Assembly: GCF_000166395.1 (NCBI RefSeq)
Contig: NC_014655.1
Coordinates: forward strand, 1,054,001 to 1,118,000
DNA from: Leadbetterella byssophila DSM 17132
GTDB lineage: Bacteria; Bacteroidota; Bacteroidia; Cytophagales; Spirosomataceae
Length of the DNA: 64,000 nucleotides
Reading direction: 5' to 3'
Both the position numbers and the translations under genes were made by a program. The notes under the pieces were generated by a model that was given only the letters and a program-made list of their open reading frames with translations, made no database searches and was not told where the DNA came from. Positions 28,751-37,261 of the stretch are shown piece after piece (position 1 is the stretch's first letter; the number at the start of each line of letters is the position of its first letter).

Positions 28751-28975
28751 TCACAGAGGCGTAGAGAATACTCAAATGAACAGTATTCTAAATTTTCTGC
28801 CTTTTAAATTCCCCGATCAAACTTGGCAGTGGTACGCATGAAAGAATCTAAATCCTATGTTTCTTAACATGCTGTACAAAGATCATCCATTCTAGGAGCA
28901 GGAACCTATACTGGATAATTTTGCTACGACTTCTGCAACAACTAATCTTTTGAAGGTTGATCTATTGCAATGAAA
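28751..28975. other. Non-coding gap
   Basis: I see no convincing gene, RNA or hairpin here. It is probably decayed sequence continuous with the pseudogenes on its left. Confidence 0.4.
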
Positions 28976-29383
28976 TTATAAGTTCATCCTACTAGGATCC
29001 GTATATAGCACTTCCCATTGGTGGCCGTCTAGGTCGGCAAAACTATCGTAATACATCCAACCGTGGTCGGCACTTTCTCTGTACCTGCTTGCACCATTTT
29101 GAAGTGCAAGTCCTACTATTCGATCAACTTCTTCTCTGCTGTCTACTTCAATAGCTGTCAATACCTGGGTTGTTGATGAATTTGAGATGGGTCTATCAGT
29201 AAATGTACTAAACAACTCATGAGTAATGAGCATACTGTACATCTGCCCCTCATTTAAGATAAGGCAAAGTGCTTGCTCATTCGAAAAATTTTCATCGAAA
29301 GAGAAACCAAGTTTAGTCCAAAAATCCCTGGATCTCTCAGTATCCTTGATAGGAAGATTTACGTAGATTGCTTTTACTTTCAT
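28976..29383 (-). CDS. VOC family (glyoxalase/bleomycin-resistance fold) protein
   Basis: This 135-residue protein has two beta-alpha-beta-beta-beta modules: IYVNLPIKDTERSRDFWTKLGF at the start and HGWMYYDSFADLDGHQWEVLY at the end. The metal-ligand glutamate is in EVLY, and the loops match the Bacteroidota 'glyoxalase/extradiol dioxygenase-like' subgroup of short VOC proteins. It may act on a small electrophile or thiol adduct. It is the last intact gene before the IS66 element. Confidence 0.8.
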   Translation of the reverse strand: MKVKAIYVNLPIKDTERSRDFWTKLGFSFDENFSNEQALCLILNEGQMYSMLITHELFSTFTDRPISNSSTTQVLTAIEVDSREEVDRIVGLALQNGASRYRESADHGWMYYDSFADLDGHQWEVLYTDPSRMNL

Positions 29384-29571
29384 ATTATGGTGGTCTAAAA
29401 CAAATGCTTATTTACAAATACACCGTATTTACTAACAGCTTATACTTTAAATATAAACAATAAAAATATGATTTCCAAAAGATTAGGAGAAATTGTGCAT
29501 GCAGACCGCTCCGTTCGTTTTTAAGCGAGCAATTGCTAAGATGAATATTAAGTATGCGATATTAATTTAAC
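29384..29571. other. AT-rich gap left of IS66
   Basis: No gene is supported. The right edge is the IS66 terminal repeat. Confidence 0.4.
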
Positions 29572-29584
29572 GTATCCGCCCGAC
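29572..29584 (+). repeat. IS66 left terminal inverted repeat
   Basis: GTATCCGCCCGAC here pairs with the reverse complement of 31799-31811 (GTATCCGCCCTAC), 12 of 13 bases. Confidence 0.75.
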
Positions 29585-29629
29585 CAAGTGCATATTTCAT
29601 GAGCGTTGTATAATGCGGAACTTTGCAGG

Positions 29630-29911
29630 ATGAGCAAAGAAGAAATCAGAGTCCAGATGCTGTCTATGCTAGCAGACTGGCAACAGAGCGGCCTGAGCAA
29701 GAAACGTTACTGCGAGAAAAATGGGATCAGCACGGCTACATTTTATTACTGGTTTTCGCGCAGTAAAGAGAAAGATGCGGGCGGCAGACGTTTTATAATG
29801 ATCGATAAGGCGGGCAAAAAAAGTGAAGCTGAGGTTATTTATCCCAATGGGGTGCGCATCAAGGTAGATACTGATCTTGGTCTACTTTCCCAGCTGATCC
29901 ATCTTTACTGA
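29630..29911 (+). CDS. IS66 family accessory protein TnpA
   Basis: The 93-residue product starts at ATG 29630 (MSKEEIRVQMLSMLADWQQ). It carries the HTH-like KRYCEKNGISTATFYYWFSR, typical of IS66 TnpA (IS66 Orf1), and a C-terminal VIYPNGVRIKV strand. It is intact, unlike the following two genes. The stop overlaps the tnpB start as TGATG, so translation is coupled. It has no known independent function after decay of the partners. Confidence 0.88.
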   Translation: MSKEEIRVQMLSMLADWQQSGLSKKRYCEKNGISTATFYYWFSRSKEKDAGGRRFIMIDKAGKKSEAEVIYPNGVRIKVDTDLGLLSQLIHLY

Positions 29912-30250
29912 TGTTCTCGCTAGGTTCCTCGCACCGTTTTTATTTGTACGATGCTCACTACGACACGCAAAAATCTTTCGATGGTCTTTGCGGGCTGGTC
30001 ATATCGGTGATGCAGCGACAGCTCACCAGCGGAGAGGTGTTTGTGTTCTTGAACCGGAGCCGCGCCCACATTAAGCTTTTGCACTGGGAACGTGGCGGTT
30101 TTGTACTGTATTACAAGCGTCTCGAACAAGGTACTTTTGGCAGGTCTACATTGAAAAGAGGGTAGCTATCATGGAGCGATTTGGTGCTGATGATCGAAGG
30201 AATTCAGGTAGTGAGCAGCATACAAAAAAAAACGTTATTCACTGCCATAA
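29911..30250 (+). pseudogene. IS66 TnpB, broken
   Basis: The N-terminal part is a classical IS66 Orf2: RKSFDGL-like QKSFDGLCGLV, SGEVFVFLNRSRAHIKLLHWERGGFVLYYKRLEQGTF. A TAG at 30163-30165 interrupts the frame. The same frame resumes with WSDLVLMIEGI, and a length change in the A-run at 30224-30232 throws the end (expected KKRYSLP and a stop at 30250) out of frame. Two lesions mean no functional product. Confidence 0.85.
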
Positions 30251-30300
30251 TTGTCCGTGTTTTTATAGGTAGAACGGCGAAAAATCTGTATCTTTATGAT

Positions 30301-31795
30301 ATGGAAACGGCATTGGAAAACCTCTCAAAAGAAGACCTTATCAAGGTTATTTCCAGTCGTGATGAAGCCTTGGCAGAACGTGATAAAAAATAACCTATCT
30401 GGAATCCCTGCTTGCTATGTACAAGCGTATGCAGTTCGGTCAAAAGCGTGAGCGCTTCGAAGGTGACCCCAACCAGACTTCTTTGCCTTTTGAAGCCGCT
30501 CCAGCAGAAGTAGTAGAGCAGCAAGAGGAAATCAAGCAAAAGATCGAATACACCCGCAGTCGCCCCAATCATAAAGGCCGTGCGAAATTACCCCAGCACC
30601 TTCCTGTAGTGGAGATTGAGATTCATCCCGAAGGCGATCTGTCGGAGATGGTGTGCATCGGCAAAGAAATTACCGAGGAACTGGAGTGCGAGCCGGCAAG
30701 GTTCTATATCAACCGTTACATTCGCTATAAATATGCAGCTAAAAACGGGGAGGGTGTCAAGATAGCAGAACTTCCGGAGCGGGTGATGGACAAAGGAATT
30801 CCGGGAGCGGGTCTACTGGCGCTGATTCTGACGGGCAAATACATGGACCACCTGCCGCTATACCGCCAGAAGCAGATCTTCGCCCGGGAAAACATACAGA
30901 TTCCTCCCTCCACCATAGAAGGATGAACCAAGGAGGCGCTGCTCAAGCTAAAGCTGCTTTACGATCAGTTGGTCTTTGAGACAAAAGCCAGCGGGTATTT
31001 ACAGGTAGATGAGACCCCGATCGAGGTGTTGGACAGCGACAATAAAGGCGCTGCCCATCAGGGCTACTATTGGGTCTATCCCTGCCCATTGGACAAACCG
31101 TACTGTTTGACTATAATCCTTAACGTGGTGGTCAGGTGCCTAAATCCATGCCGGATAACTTTAGGGGTTATCTGCAGACGGATGGATATGCGGCATATGA
31201 TAAATATGGCAAGAAGAAAGATATCACCCACCTGGCCTGCTGGGCACATACCAGAAGAGAGTTTGAGAAAGCACTGCAGAACGACCGTCCCAGAGCCGAA
31301 AAAGCTCTGCTGATGATACAGGGGCTTTATAAGGTCGAGCGTAAGGCAAAAGAAGAAAGACTATCACCTGATCAGATCAAGGAACTCCGGCTCGAAGAAT
31401 CACTGCCGGTCATCAACGAAATGGGCAAATGGATCTTTGAAAGAACACTCCCCAAAAGTCAGATCGGTAAGGCTATGGGATATGCTTACGCTAGATGGGA
31501 TCCCCTATCAGCTTATCTATACGATGGAAATCTACAGATCGATAATAACCTTGTCGAGAATGCCATCCGTCCCATTGCGCTGGGACGAAAAAACTATCTC
31601 TTCGCGGGAAGTCATGAGGCAGCACAAAGATCGGCAATGATATACTCGTTCTTCGCCATCTGCAAGAAACATGAGGTTAATCCCTTCCAGTGGCTAAGAT
31701 ACACCCTGCAGAACATCACGACCATCAGTCACAAAAACCTCAGAGACCTCTTCCCGAAGAACTATAAACAGGTTCTTGACAGATTTAATAAGTAG
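30301..31795 (+). pseudogene. IS66 TnpC (DDE transposase), broken
   Basis: The reconstructed product is about 500 residues: N-terminal coiled helix (ETALENLSKEDLI), zinc-ribbon-less IS66 middle (HLPVVEIEIHPEGDL), DDE core (YLQVDETPIEVLD; YLQTDGYAAYDKY with the second Asp) and the C-terminal NLVENAIRPIALGRKNYLFAGS. Lesions: an A-run indel near 30386-30391, TGA at 30924-30926 where Trp is expected, a missing A near 31095-31097, and TAA at 31121-31123. This transposase is dead. Confidence 0.9.
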
Positions 31796-31811
31796 TTCGT
31801 AGGGCGGATAC

Positions 31812-32156
31812 TTTTCAACTGCTAATTTAAACAATTATGCAGTTGTCCAATATTTGGGTAGTATGATATTCCCAGGCGGTGGACAACACATCGGTGCAGA
31901 CGCAGTATTTGAAAAGGTTTTTGGTGGGATTAGACAGAATTGGACAAATTGGATAGCAACAATTACTCGTTACATTGACAGTGGTGACGGGGTTTTTGTT
32001 ATTGGTTTTTATGAAGGAACTTTTAACGCAACAGGAAAATACATGAAATCTGACTTTGCCTGTGAATATAAAGTAAAAGACAGAAAAATTACCGAGTTCA
32101 ATCAATATACCGACACGTTTTTAATTGGACAAGCGATGGGTTTAACGAAAGAATAA
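31812..32156 (+). pseudogene. NTF2-like (SnoaL-like) protein, 5'-truncated
   Basis: The open frame begins directly at the IS66 right end and has no usable start. It reads ANLNNYAVVQYLGS, GGGQHIGADAVFEKVFGGI and ACEYKVKDRKITEFNQYTDTFLIGQAMG, which fits the C-terminal three quarters of a ketosteroid-isomerase-like NTF2-fold protein. A half attC-like site follows its stop, so it was probably the cargo of an older gene cassette whose 5' end was lost on IS66 insertion. Confidence 0.65.
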
Positions 32157-32164
32157 AACAACGA

Positions 32165-32210
32165 ACCGCCAACACGGTTTTGCATCAGGCGGGCGGACGT
32201 ATTTCGTATG
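32165..32210 (+). other. Half attC-like site (left arm only)
   Basis: ACCGCCAAC followed by ACGGTTTTGCATCAGGCGGGC is nearly the same as the left arm of the complete site at 39690-39825 (GCCTAAC, ACGGGTTTTGCGTCAGGCGGGC). No complementary right arm or GTTRRRY box follows before the recombinase gene, so the site is truncated. Confidence 0.65.
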
Positions 32211-32269
32211 AAAATTTGTGGTAAATTTGAACTTTGGTGTTTAAGTTGAAATTACAACAATACTACCAA

Positions 32270-33303
32270 ATGTACAAAGCTAAACTTATACAACACAAAG
32301 GCGAAAGCCGAATAGCTGTTTCTTTTGAAAAAAAGCAAGAATTAATAGACCGTTTTAAAAAATTAAAGGGTGCAAAATGGAGTACTACCTTTAAAGTTTG
32401 GCATTTGCCCGATACGGCAGCATACCGTCAAAAATTCAAAATCCCTGCTGAAAAGCAACTGCCAACCGAAGTGCGGCAACAAATTGAAAAATTTATACAA
32501 TGGCTACGAAGTAAGCGATATAGTGAAAGTACCATAAAAACCTATACCTAAGCCATTCGGGTTTTCCTGCGATTTTTCGACGAAAAATCGTTGGGCAAAA
32601 TCGAGAATGAAGATATAGTCATTTTCAACAACGAATATATCCTGAAAAACAAACTTTCGGCTTCGTACCAAAACCAAATGGTAAATGCCATAAAGTTGTT
32701 TTTTCAAACCGTTCAAAACAAGCGTTTGGACATTGAGAAAATTCATCGTCCGAAAAAACCGAAAATACTGCCTAATGTTTTAAGCAAAGAAGAAATAAAA
32801 GCTATTTTGGAAGCACACGGCAACCTGAAACACCGCACAATGTTGAGCCTGATATACGCCTGCGGGCTGCGAAGAAGCGAGTTGCTGAACCTGAAACCTG
32901 CCGATGTGGATAGCAAGCGAGGTATTTTGCTCATCAAACAAGCCAAAGGAAAGAAAGATCGCATAGCCCCGATTTCGGAAAAAATAATTGAGCTATTACG
33001 ACAATACTACAAATCCTATAAACCTCAAACGTGGCTTTTTGAAGGGCAAACCAAAGGTAAACACTACAGCGAAAAAGCTTAGAAAACGTATTAAAACAAG
33101 CACTTCAAAAAGCCAATATTAAAAAACCTGTAAGTTTACATTGGTTACGGCACAGCTATGCCACACACCTTTTAGAGAGTGGTACAGATATACGGTTTAT
33201 TCAAGAATTATTGGGGCATAACAGCAGTAAAACCACCGAAATTTATACCCACGTCAGTACCAAAAGTTTGCAAAAAATAAAAAGTCCATTTGATGATTTA
33301 TAA
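32270..33303 (+). pseudogene. Tyrosine recombinase of the cassette array, broken
   Basis: The start is ATG 32270, and the reconstructed length is about 344 residues. A 60-residue N-terminal module (WSTTFKVWHLP) is followed by a SAM-like core-binding domain (RSKRYSESTIKTYT) and the catalytic domain with Arg in ACGLRRSELL, Lys in [34 protein letters not shown] and the tyrosine in IYTHV. TAA at 32549-32551 replaces a likely Gln, and one A is missing near 33073-33077. It is XerC/D-sized, and the extra IntI segment before HxxR is absent. Confidence 0.85.
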
Positions 33304-33337
33304 AAGAAAAAATATATTTTTATCCTAAAATAAATCC

Positions 33338-33413
33338 TCATGTTTATGAGACAAAGCCAACTAATTTTGGTTGGATTGGCGACACTTTGTGAGGGGTATA
33401 AATGAGTTGTGCG
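33338..33413 (+). other. Putative attI site of the cassette array
   Basis: Just after the recombinase stop lie a perfect CTCAT-GTTT-ATGAG hairpin (33338-33351), a second inverted repeat (ACAAAG/CTTTGT with GCCAA/TTGGC inside, 33351-33390) and GTTGTGCG at 33406-33413. The latter is the reverse complement of the R'' box CGCACAAC of the first cassette. The attI role is inferred. Confidence 0.55.
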
Positions 33414-33469
33414 TCAGCTTAAAAAAAATGACACTTAGAGTTTACAAACCAACTCATCGACAATAGAAC

Positions 33470-33865
33470 ATGAAAAGATTTGGATTCATAATTTACTTGT
33501 TGATTTCAACATTAATCATTTCAAATTGCGCCAGCACAGGCTTTCTAATGGCAAAGGCGAAGGTTACTCTATTTGGAGACTCATATCCGCCAAAAAGTGA
33601 AGACGCGAAAATTGACGTCTACATGACTGATAAACCAACACAAGAGTATGTAGAATTTGCTCAGATAACTTGCGGAGACACCAATGACAAATGGAGTTTA
33701 GAGCAGATAACTAAAAAGGCTCGTGAAATTGGAGCAGATGGAATTATAATAATCGGAAAAGCAGGGACTTCAGGTGTTGGAATTCCAATGGGTACTTCTA
33801 CTTATGTAGTGAGTGAAGAGTACGGAATGACAGCTATAGCTATAAAGTACAAAAAGTACAAGTAG
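33470..33865 (+). CDS. Small lipoprotein of cassette 1, unknown
   Basis: At 131 residues it has a lipoprotein signal (IIYLLISTLIISNC, lipidated Cys at about residue 20). The rest contains YVEFAQITCGD, SLEQITKKAREIGADGIIIIGK and a glycine-rich GTSGVGIPMGTSTYV. The 'KAREIGADGII' pattern recalls outer-membrane lipoproteins with a YbjQ/UPF0145-like fold, but that is weak. It shares a cassette with the HNH gene (four bases apart), which is two genes in one cassette. Confidence 0.65.
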   Translation: MKRFGFIIYLLISTLIISNCASTGFLMAKAKVTLFGDSYPPKSEDAKIDVYMTDKPTQEYVEFAQITCGDTNDKWSLEQITKKAREIGADGIIIIGKAGTSGVGIPMGTSTYVVSEEYGMTAIAIKYKKYK

Positions 33866-33869
33866 AACT

Positions 33870-34169
33870 ATGGATTTTCAAATTCTGATTTTACTGTTTG
33901 TGGCATTAGCCATTTGGTTATTTAAGCGGTGGATTTTTAACATAAAGCGTAAACAAAGGCGAGATTATTATAGAAACGTATACCTGAAATCAGATGATTG
34001 GAAACGAAAACGATATGTTGTTCTCAAAAGAGACAATTGGACATGTGTTTACTGTGGAGAACGTGCGACACAAGTACATCACAAAAAATATGCGAAGAGA
34101 AAGATTGGAAAAGAACCAATCAAATGGCTTGTTTCAGTTTGCAAACCTTGCCATGACAGACAACATTGA
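33870..34169 (+). CDS. Membrane-anchored HNH endonuclease-like protein of cassette 1
   Basis: This 99-residue protein has an N-terminal transmembrane helix (LILLFVALAIWLF) followed by a basic linker (KRKQRRDY). An HNH domain follows: LKRDNWTCVYCG, ATQVHHKKYAKRK, VSVCKPCHDRQH. The zinc cysteines (CxxC and CxxC) and the HH of the catalytic motif are present. An HNH nuclease with a membrane anchor is unusual. A role in DNA entry or phage defence is possible but not shown. Its stop is 18 bases before the attC-like R'' box. Confidence 0.75.
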   Translation: MDFQILILLFVALAIWLFKRWIFNIKRKQRRDYYRNVYLKSDDWKRKRYVVLKRDNWTCVYCGERATQVHHKKYAKRKIGKEPIKWLVSVCKPCHDRQH

Positions 34170-34187
34170 AAAAAATAAAAAGCCGAA

Positions 34188-34321
34188 CGCACAACATTGT
34201 ATAAGAGCAATAGCGGGTGAAGTGCTAAATTCAAGGTCTGTATATTTAATAAACTTTTGTGGTGGCGGACAGGTAATCGCCTTGAAATCCGCTACTGCTC
34301 TTATACTTGACCGTTACCGGG
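34188..34321 (+). other. attC-like site 1 (after the HNH gene)
   Basis: This 134-bp site starts with R'' CGCACAAC (34188-34195) and ends with R' GTTACCGGG (34313-34321). The arms GTATAAGAGCA and TGCTCTTATAC pair, with AGCGG/CCGCT inside, and the centre is GTGAAGTGCTAAATTCAAGG. The R' continues into the next cassette and is the complement of that cassette's own R''. Confidence 0.75.
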
Positions 34322-34350
34322 CATTGTAAAACGACACTCAAACAAGGATT

Positions 34351-35739
34351 ATGAGCATAGAAAATATTAGACAATTCATAAAAGAAAAAGCAGAACAGTT
34401 CGGTGCCAAAACAGACAACGAATTCAACAAACCTTATGTTGAACGAAACAACACCGGACAGGAAGCATTAAAAGACAACGGAGCTTATTTTGGGTTTATT
34501 CACCCAGAAGAAGAAGCGTCAGGCCCTTTTCACGACTTTTCATTAACAATTTTCCCGAATGACCAAAATAAACCTTGGTTAGTATGTCTCGGAATTGGTT
34601 CTAGTGGTTTCAAAAATGATTACGAACTCGCAACCTATCCTGGGCTTAGAAGATTATTCTCAAAACTAACGGACGAAAGAGGCTTTTGTAAATCTGACTT
34701 TTCAGACATAGAAACAAGTTTGCCAAAATCAATCACAGGTAATCTGGATTTACAGCATATAAAAAACACGATTAAAACTTATACTAAAGTTTTACCGACT
34801 TGCCAAATAGTTGATGACCCCGAAAGCGAAGAAGGAAAAAAACTTATTGCAGCCTTTGTCGCAGGTTATGCAAAACTTCGAGACTGGCCTTCTAATAAAG
34901 ACCACAGAAAAGCAGTTTCAGAAGCTTTAGAGCCATTTTTAAAGTCAGAAACCGTTGATGAAGCAGAAGAAGTAAAAAATCTCTTAAACGAAAGAAAGTA
35001 CATTGTTCTTCAAGGACCTCCAGGAACTGGTAAAACAAGAACTGCAAAAAGTGTTGCAGACAAAATTGGAGCAAAAACCTTCTTCACTCAATTTCACGCA
35101 GAAACAAGTTTCTCCGATTTTATTTTTGGAATTAGACCCGACACAGAAAATCAAGAACTACGATACAGAGAAAATTTAGGCAGCTTTTCAGAGGCCTTAA
35201 AATATGCCGTTGACCATAGCAATGAAAAAGTAATTTTAATAATTGACGAGATAAACAGGGCCAATCTTTCAAATGTATTGGGACCTATTTTTTACCTTTT
35301 TGAACATAAGATGGACGTTTCGACTGTTGAGATTGAAATTGCGCCCAACTTCAAAGTAAAGCAACTACCTGAGAACTTTTCTGTAATTGCCACTATGAAC
35401 ACTGCTGACAGAAGTTTGGCCGTTGTTGACTTTGCACTAAGAAGACGCTTTGCTTGGTACACTCTTAAACCAAAAGCCATAAAGTCGAAACAGTTCTTTA
35501 ACGAGGACTTCAGCAGAATTCAAGAAATATTTGACTGGTATGCATCAAGCACCGAACTAAACCTGCAACCGGGACAAGGCTATTTCATTGCGGACACCGA
35601 AGAGGAAATGAAAAATCGTATTCGTTATGAAATATTTCCTTTGATTAAAGAATATCTGCAAGAAGGACTTTTAAGAAATGCCAAAGAAGAGTTTAATAAT
35701 TATTTCTCAATTAGAATAAATCTATCTCTTTTCGAATGA
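34351..35739 (+). CDS. mcrB: McrB-like AAA+ restriction subunit of cassette 2
   Basis: At 462 residues it has a unique N-terminal domain (residues 1-210) that probably recognises the DNA or protein target. A McrB-type AAA+ domain follows: Walker A QGPPGTGKTRTA near 220, Walker B VILIIDEINRANLS near 294, MNTADRS (McrB-type GTP-recognition/sensor region) near 350 and RRRFAWYTL arginine finger. It forms the GTP-driven motor of a modification-dependent McrBC nuclease. Its last four bases (ATGA) overlap the mcrC start. Confidence 0.85.
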   Translation: MSIENIRQFIKEKAEQFGAKTDNEFNKPYVERNNTGQEALKDNGAYFGFIHPEEEASGPFHDFSLTIFPNDQNKPWLVCLGIGSSGFKNDYELATYPGLRRLFSKLTDERGFCKSDFSDIETSLPKSITGNLDLQHIKNTIKTYTKVLPTCQIVDDPESEEGKKLIAAFVAGYAKLRDWPSNKDHRKAVSEALEPFLKSETVDEAEEVKNLLNERKYIVLQGPPGTGKTRTAKSVADKIGAKTFFTQFHAETSFSDFIFGIRPDTENQELRYRENLGSFSEALKYAVDHSNEKVILIIDEINRANLSNVLGPIFYLFEHKMDVSTVEIEIAPNFKVKQLPENFSVIATMNTADRSLAVVDFALRRRFAWYTLKPKAIKSKQFFNEDFSRIQEIFDWYASSTELNLQPGQGYFIADTEEEMKNRIRYEIFPLIKEYLQEGLLRNAKEEFNNYFSIRINLSLFE

Positions 35740-37109
35740 CAAAGCCATTAGATGTTTTTTGCGAAATCCCTTGCCTAACTGAACAATCAAAACAGTTAGG
35801 TGGAGTTGCTTTGCAAAAGAAGTGGTTCAAGTCAGCAGACAAAAGAATTATCGGGCAATACCTCCAGAAGTTCATTGATTACAACAGTGAGCAATTTAAA
35901 TTTCTTGGTGTTCAACCATACATTATTGGGTCAGACCAAAGCACTTCACTTGCGTTTCGTTCATCTGGCTTCATTGGCTCTATTCCTTTGAGGGCTTCTG
36001 ATACCGGAAAGCAAATCGGTGATTTTGTAGTTATGCCTAGGTTTACCGGGCGGGATAGATTTGAGGACTATATTGAAATTCTAAACCTATTGGGCACTGA
36101 AATTAGTCCAGAGGTAATTGATAGTTTACCCTTGGCATCAGGTAAGAATTTCAGGCCACCTTTGTATTTGGAGGCTGTAAAATTTATAGCAGCTGTTGAA
36201 AAACTGACAATGAGACCTTGGAGAAAGTTCGACAATATTGAAAAGGTATCAAGTCAGCCTACTGGTCAAATCAATTGGACAAAATATATAAACAACGAAT
36301 TCAAAGTAGAAAACAGGTTAAAATTTCCAGCAAGAACAAATGTGTTGAGTGAATTTCATTCTGAATATTCGGAAATTAGATATGTCTTTGACATTTGTAA
36401 AAGTGAATTACTTTCAGCCAATACACCGCAGAGAATTAAGAATACTTTGCGAACCAAATTGAGTTTCCTTGAAGAACGATTATATCATCATAAACCAAAA
36501 GATACCAATAAAATCACAATCCTATTTTCCGATAGTCCAACTGTGAAAGCCTGCAAAGAACAAGCTAATAAGATTTTAAACTTTAACCTTGTAGACAGCA
36601 CAGCTTGGCGGGTGGACTTTTCAGATGTATTCGAGAAATTTATTCAACATATTTTCAAAGAAGTTGCAAAAGAGACTGGAGGTCTGATTTATTCAAACTT
36701 TAAGTTTCATTCTAGGACATCGAAACATTACTCCTGGGAACTCAAACACATCGAGCCAGACGCAATCTTTCAAAAAGAAAATGTTTTGGTGTTTATTGAT
36801 GCCAAATACAAATCGAATTTATATAACAAGTTTGACCAAAGTGAAGTACTTAAAGAAGACCATAGACACGACTTGCATCAAATAATGGCCTACTCTTCAT
36901 TCAGTAAGACAGATTTTAAATTCGGTTTTTTGTGTTACCCTTCAGACCAAATTGAATTAAAAACACTTCACTACAAAAACGGAATAAACGAAGCGACAAA
37001 CACAATATTGATTTTAGGAGTGCCATTAAAGAAGGACAGCATCAACGAGGTAAAAAGACTATTGACAAATGAACTTAATCAAATTGAAAGAAGAACAACG
37101 ACCCGGTAA
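35736..37109 (+). CDS. mcrC: McrC-like nuclease subunit of cassette 2
   Basis: This 457-residue McrC-family protein has an N-terminal domain that contacts McrB. A PD-(D/E)xK nuclease core occurs near residues 338-360, with EPDAIFQ and LVFIDAKYK providing Asp, Asp and Lys. It cleaves DNA when driven by the McrB hexamer. Start overlaps mcrB. The TAA stop (37107-37109) is embedded in the R'' box CCCGGTAAC of the next attC-like site, so the pair fills its cassette exactly. The pair probably restricts modified or foreign DNA. Confidence 0.82.
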   Translation: MTKPLDVFCEIPCLTEQSKQLGGVALQKKWFKSADKRIIGQYLQKFIDYNSEQFKFLGVQPYIIGSDQSTSLAFRSSGFIGSIPLRASDTGKQIGDFVVMPRFTGRDRFEDYIEILNLLGTEISPEVIDSLPLASGKNFRPPLYLEAVKFIAAVEKLTMRPWRKFDNIEKVSSQPTGQINWTKYINNEFKVENRLKFPARTNVLSEFHSEYSEIRYVFDICKSELLSANTPQRIKNTLRTKLSFLEERLYHHKPKDTNKITILFSDSPTVKACKEQANKILNFNLVDSTAWRVDFSDVFEKFIQHIFKEVAKETGGLIYSNFKFHSRTSKHYSWELKHIEPDAIFQKENVLVFIDAKYKSNLYNKFDQSEVLKEDHRHDLHQIMAYSSFSKTDFKFGFLCYPSDQIELKTLHYKNGINEATNTILILGVPLKKDSINEVKRLLTNELNQIERRTTTR

Positions 37110-37242
37110 CATGCGTTTGGCGTCATGCGGGGTGAAGTGCTTAAATTCAAGTTCTGTTTTCCAATTGGGCTTTAGTGCTGTGCTGACAGTTTTGTGCTCC
37201 GAAATCCCGCACGAACGCCAAGCGCAAAAACGCTAGCGGTAA
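37102..37242 (+). other. attC-like site 2 (after mcrC)
   Basis: This 141-bp site has R'' CCCGGTAAC (37102-37110) and R' GCTAGCGGTAA (37232-37242, a GTTAGCGG-type box with one change). The arms GCGTTTGGCGT and ACGCCAAGCGC pair, with ATGCGGG/CCCGCAC inside. The centre GGTGAAGTGCTTAAATTCAAG is nearly the same as in site 1. Confidence 0.75.
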
Positions 37243-37261
37243 TTTTAACAGACACTTCTCA

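Larger units (their letters stand above)
29572..31811 (+). mobile_element. Degenerate IS66-family insertion sequence
   Basis: A 2240-bp element bounded by a 13-bp imperfect inverted repeat (12/13 match) contains tnpA, tnpB and tnpC homologues in the usual order. tnpB and tnpC each carry stop codons and frameshifts, so the copy should be inactive. I could not find a convincing 8-bp target duplication next to the ends. It separates the core genome from the cassette region and appears to have truncated the NTF2-like gene on its right. Confidence 0.88.

Noticed and set aside
29563-31830. TAATTTAA on both sides of IS66 as a target duplication
   Set aside because: The right copy is 11 bases beyond the terminal repeat, and the sequence is AT-rich and low in information; chance is a good explanation.
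32270-33303. Calling the recombinase a classical IntI
   Set aside because: The segment before the HxxR motif is too short for the IntI insertion, and the size and motifs fit XerC/D-type enzymes.
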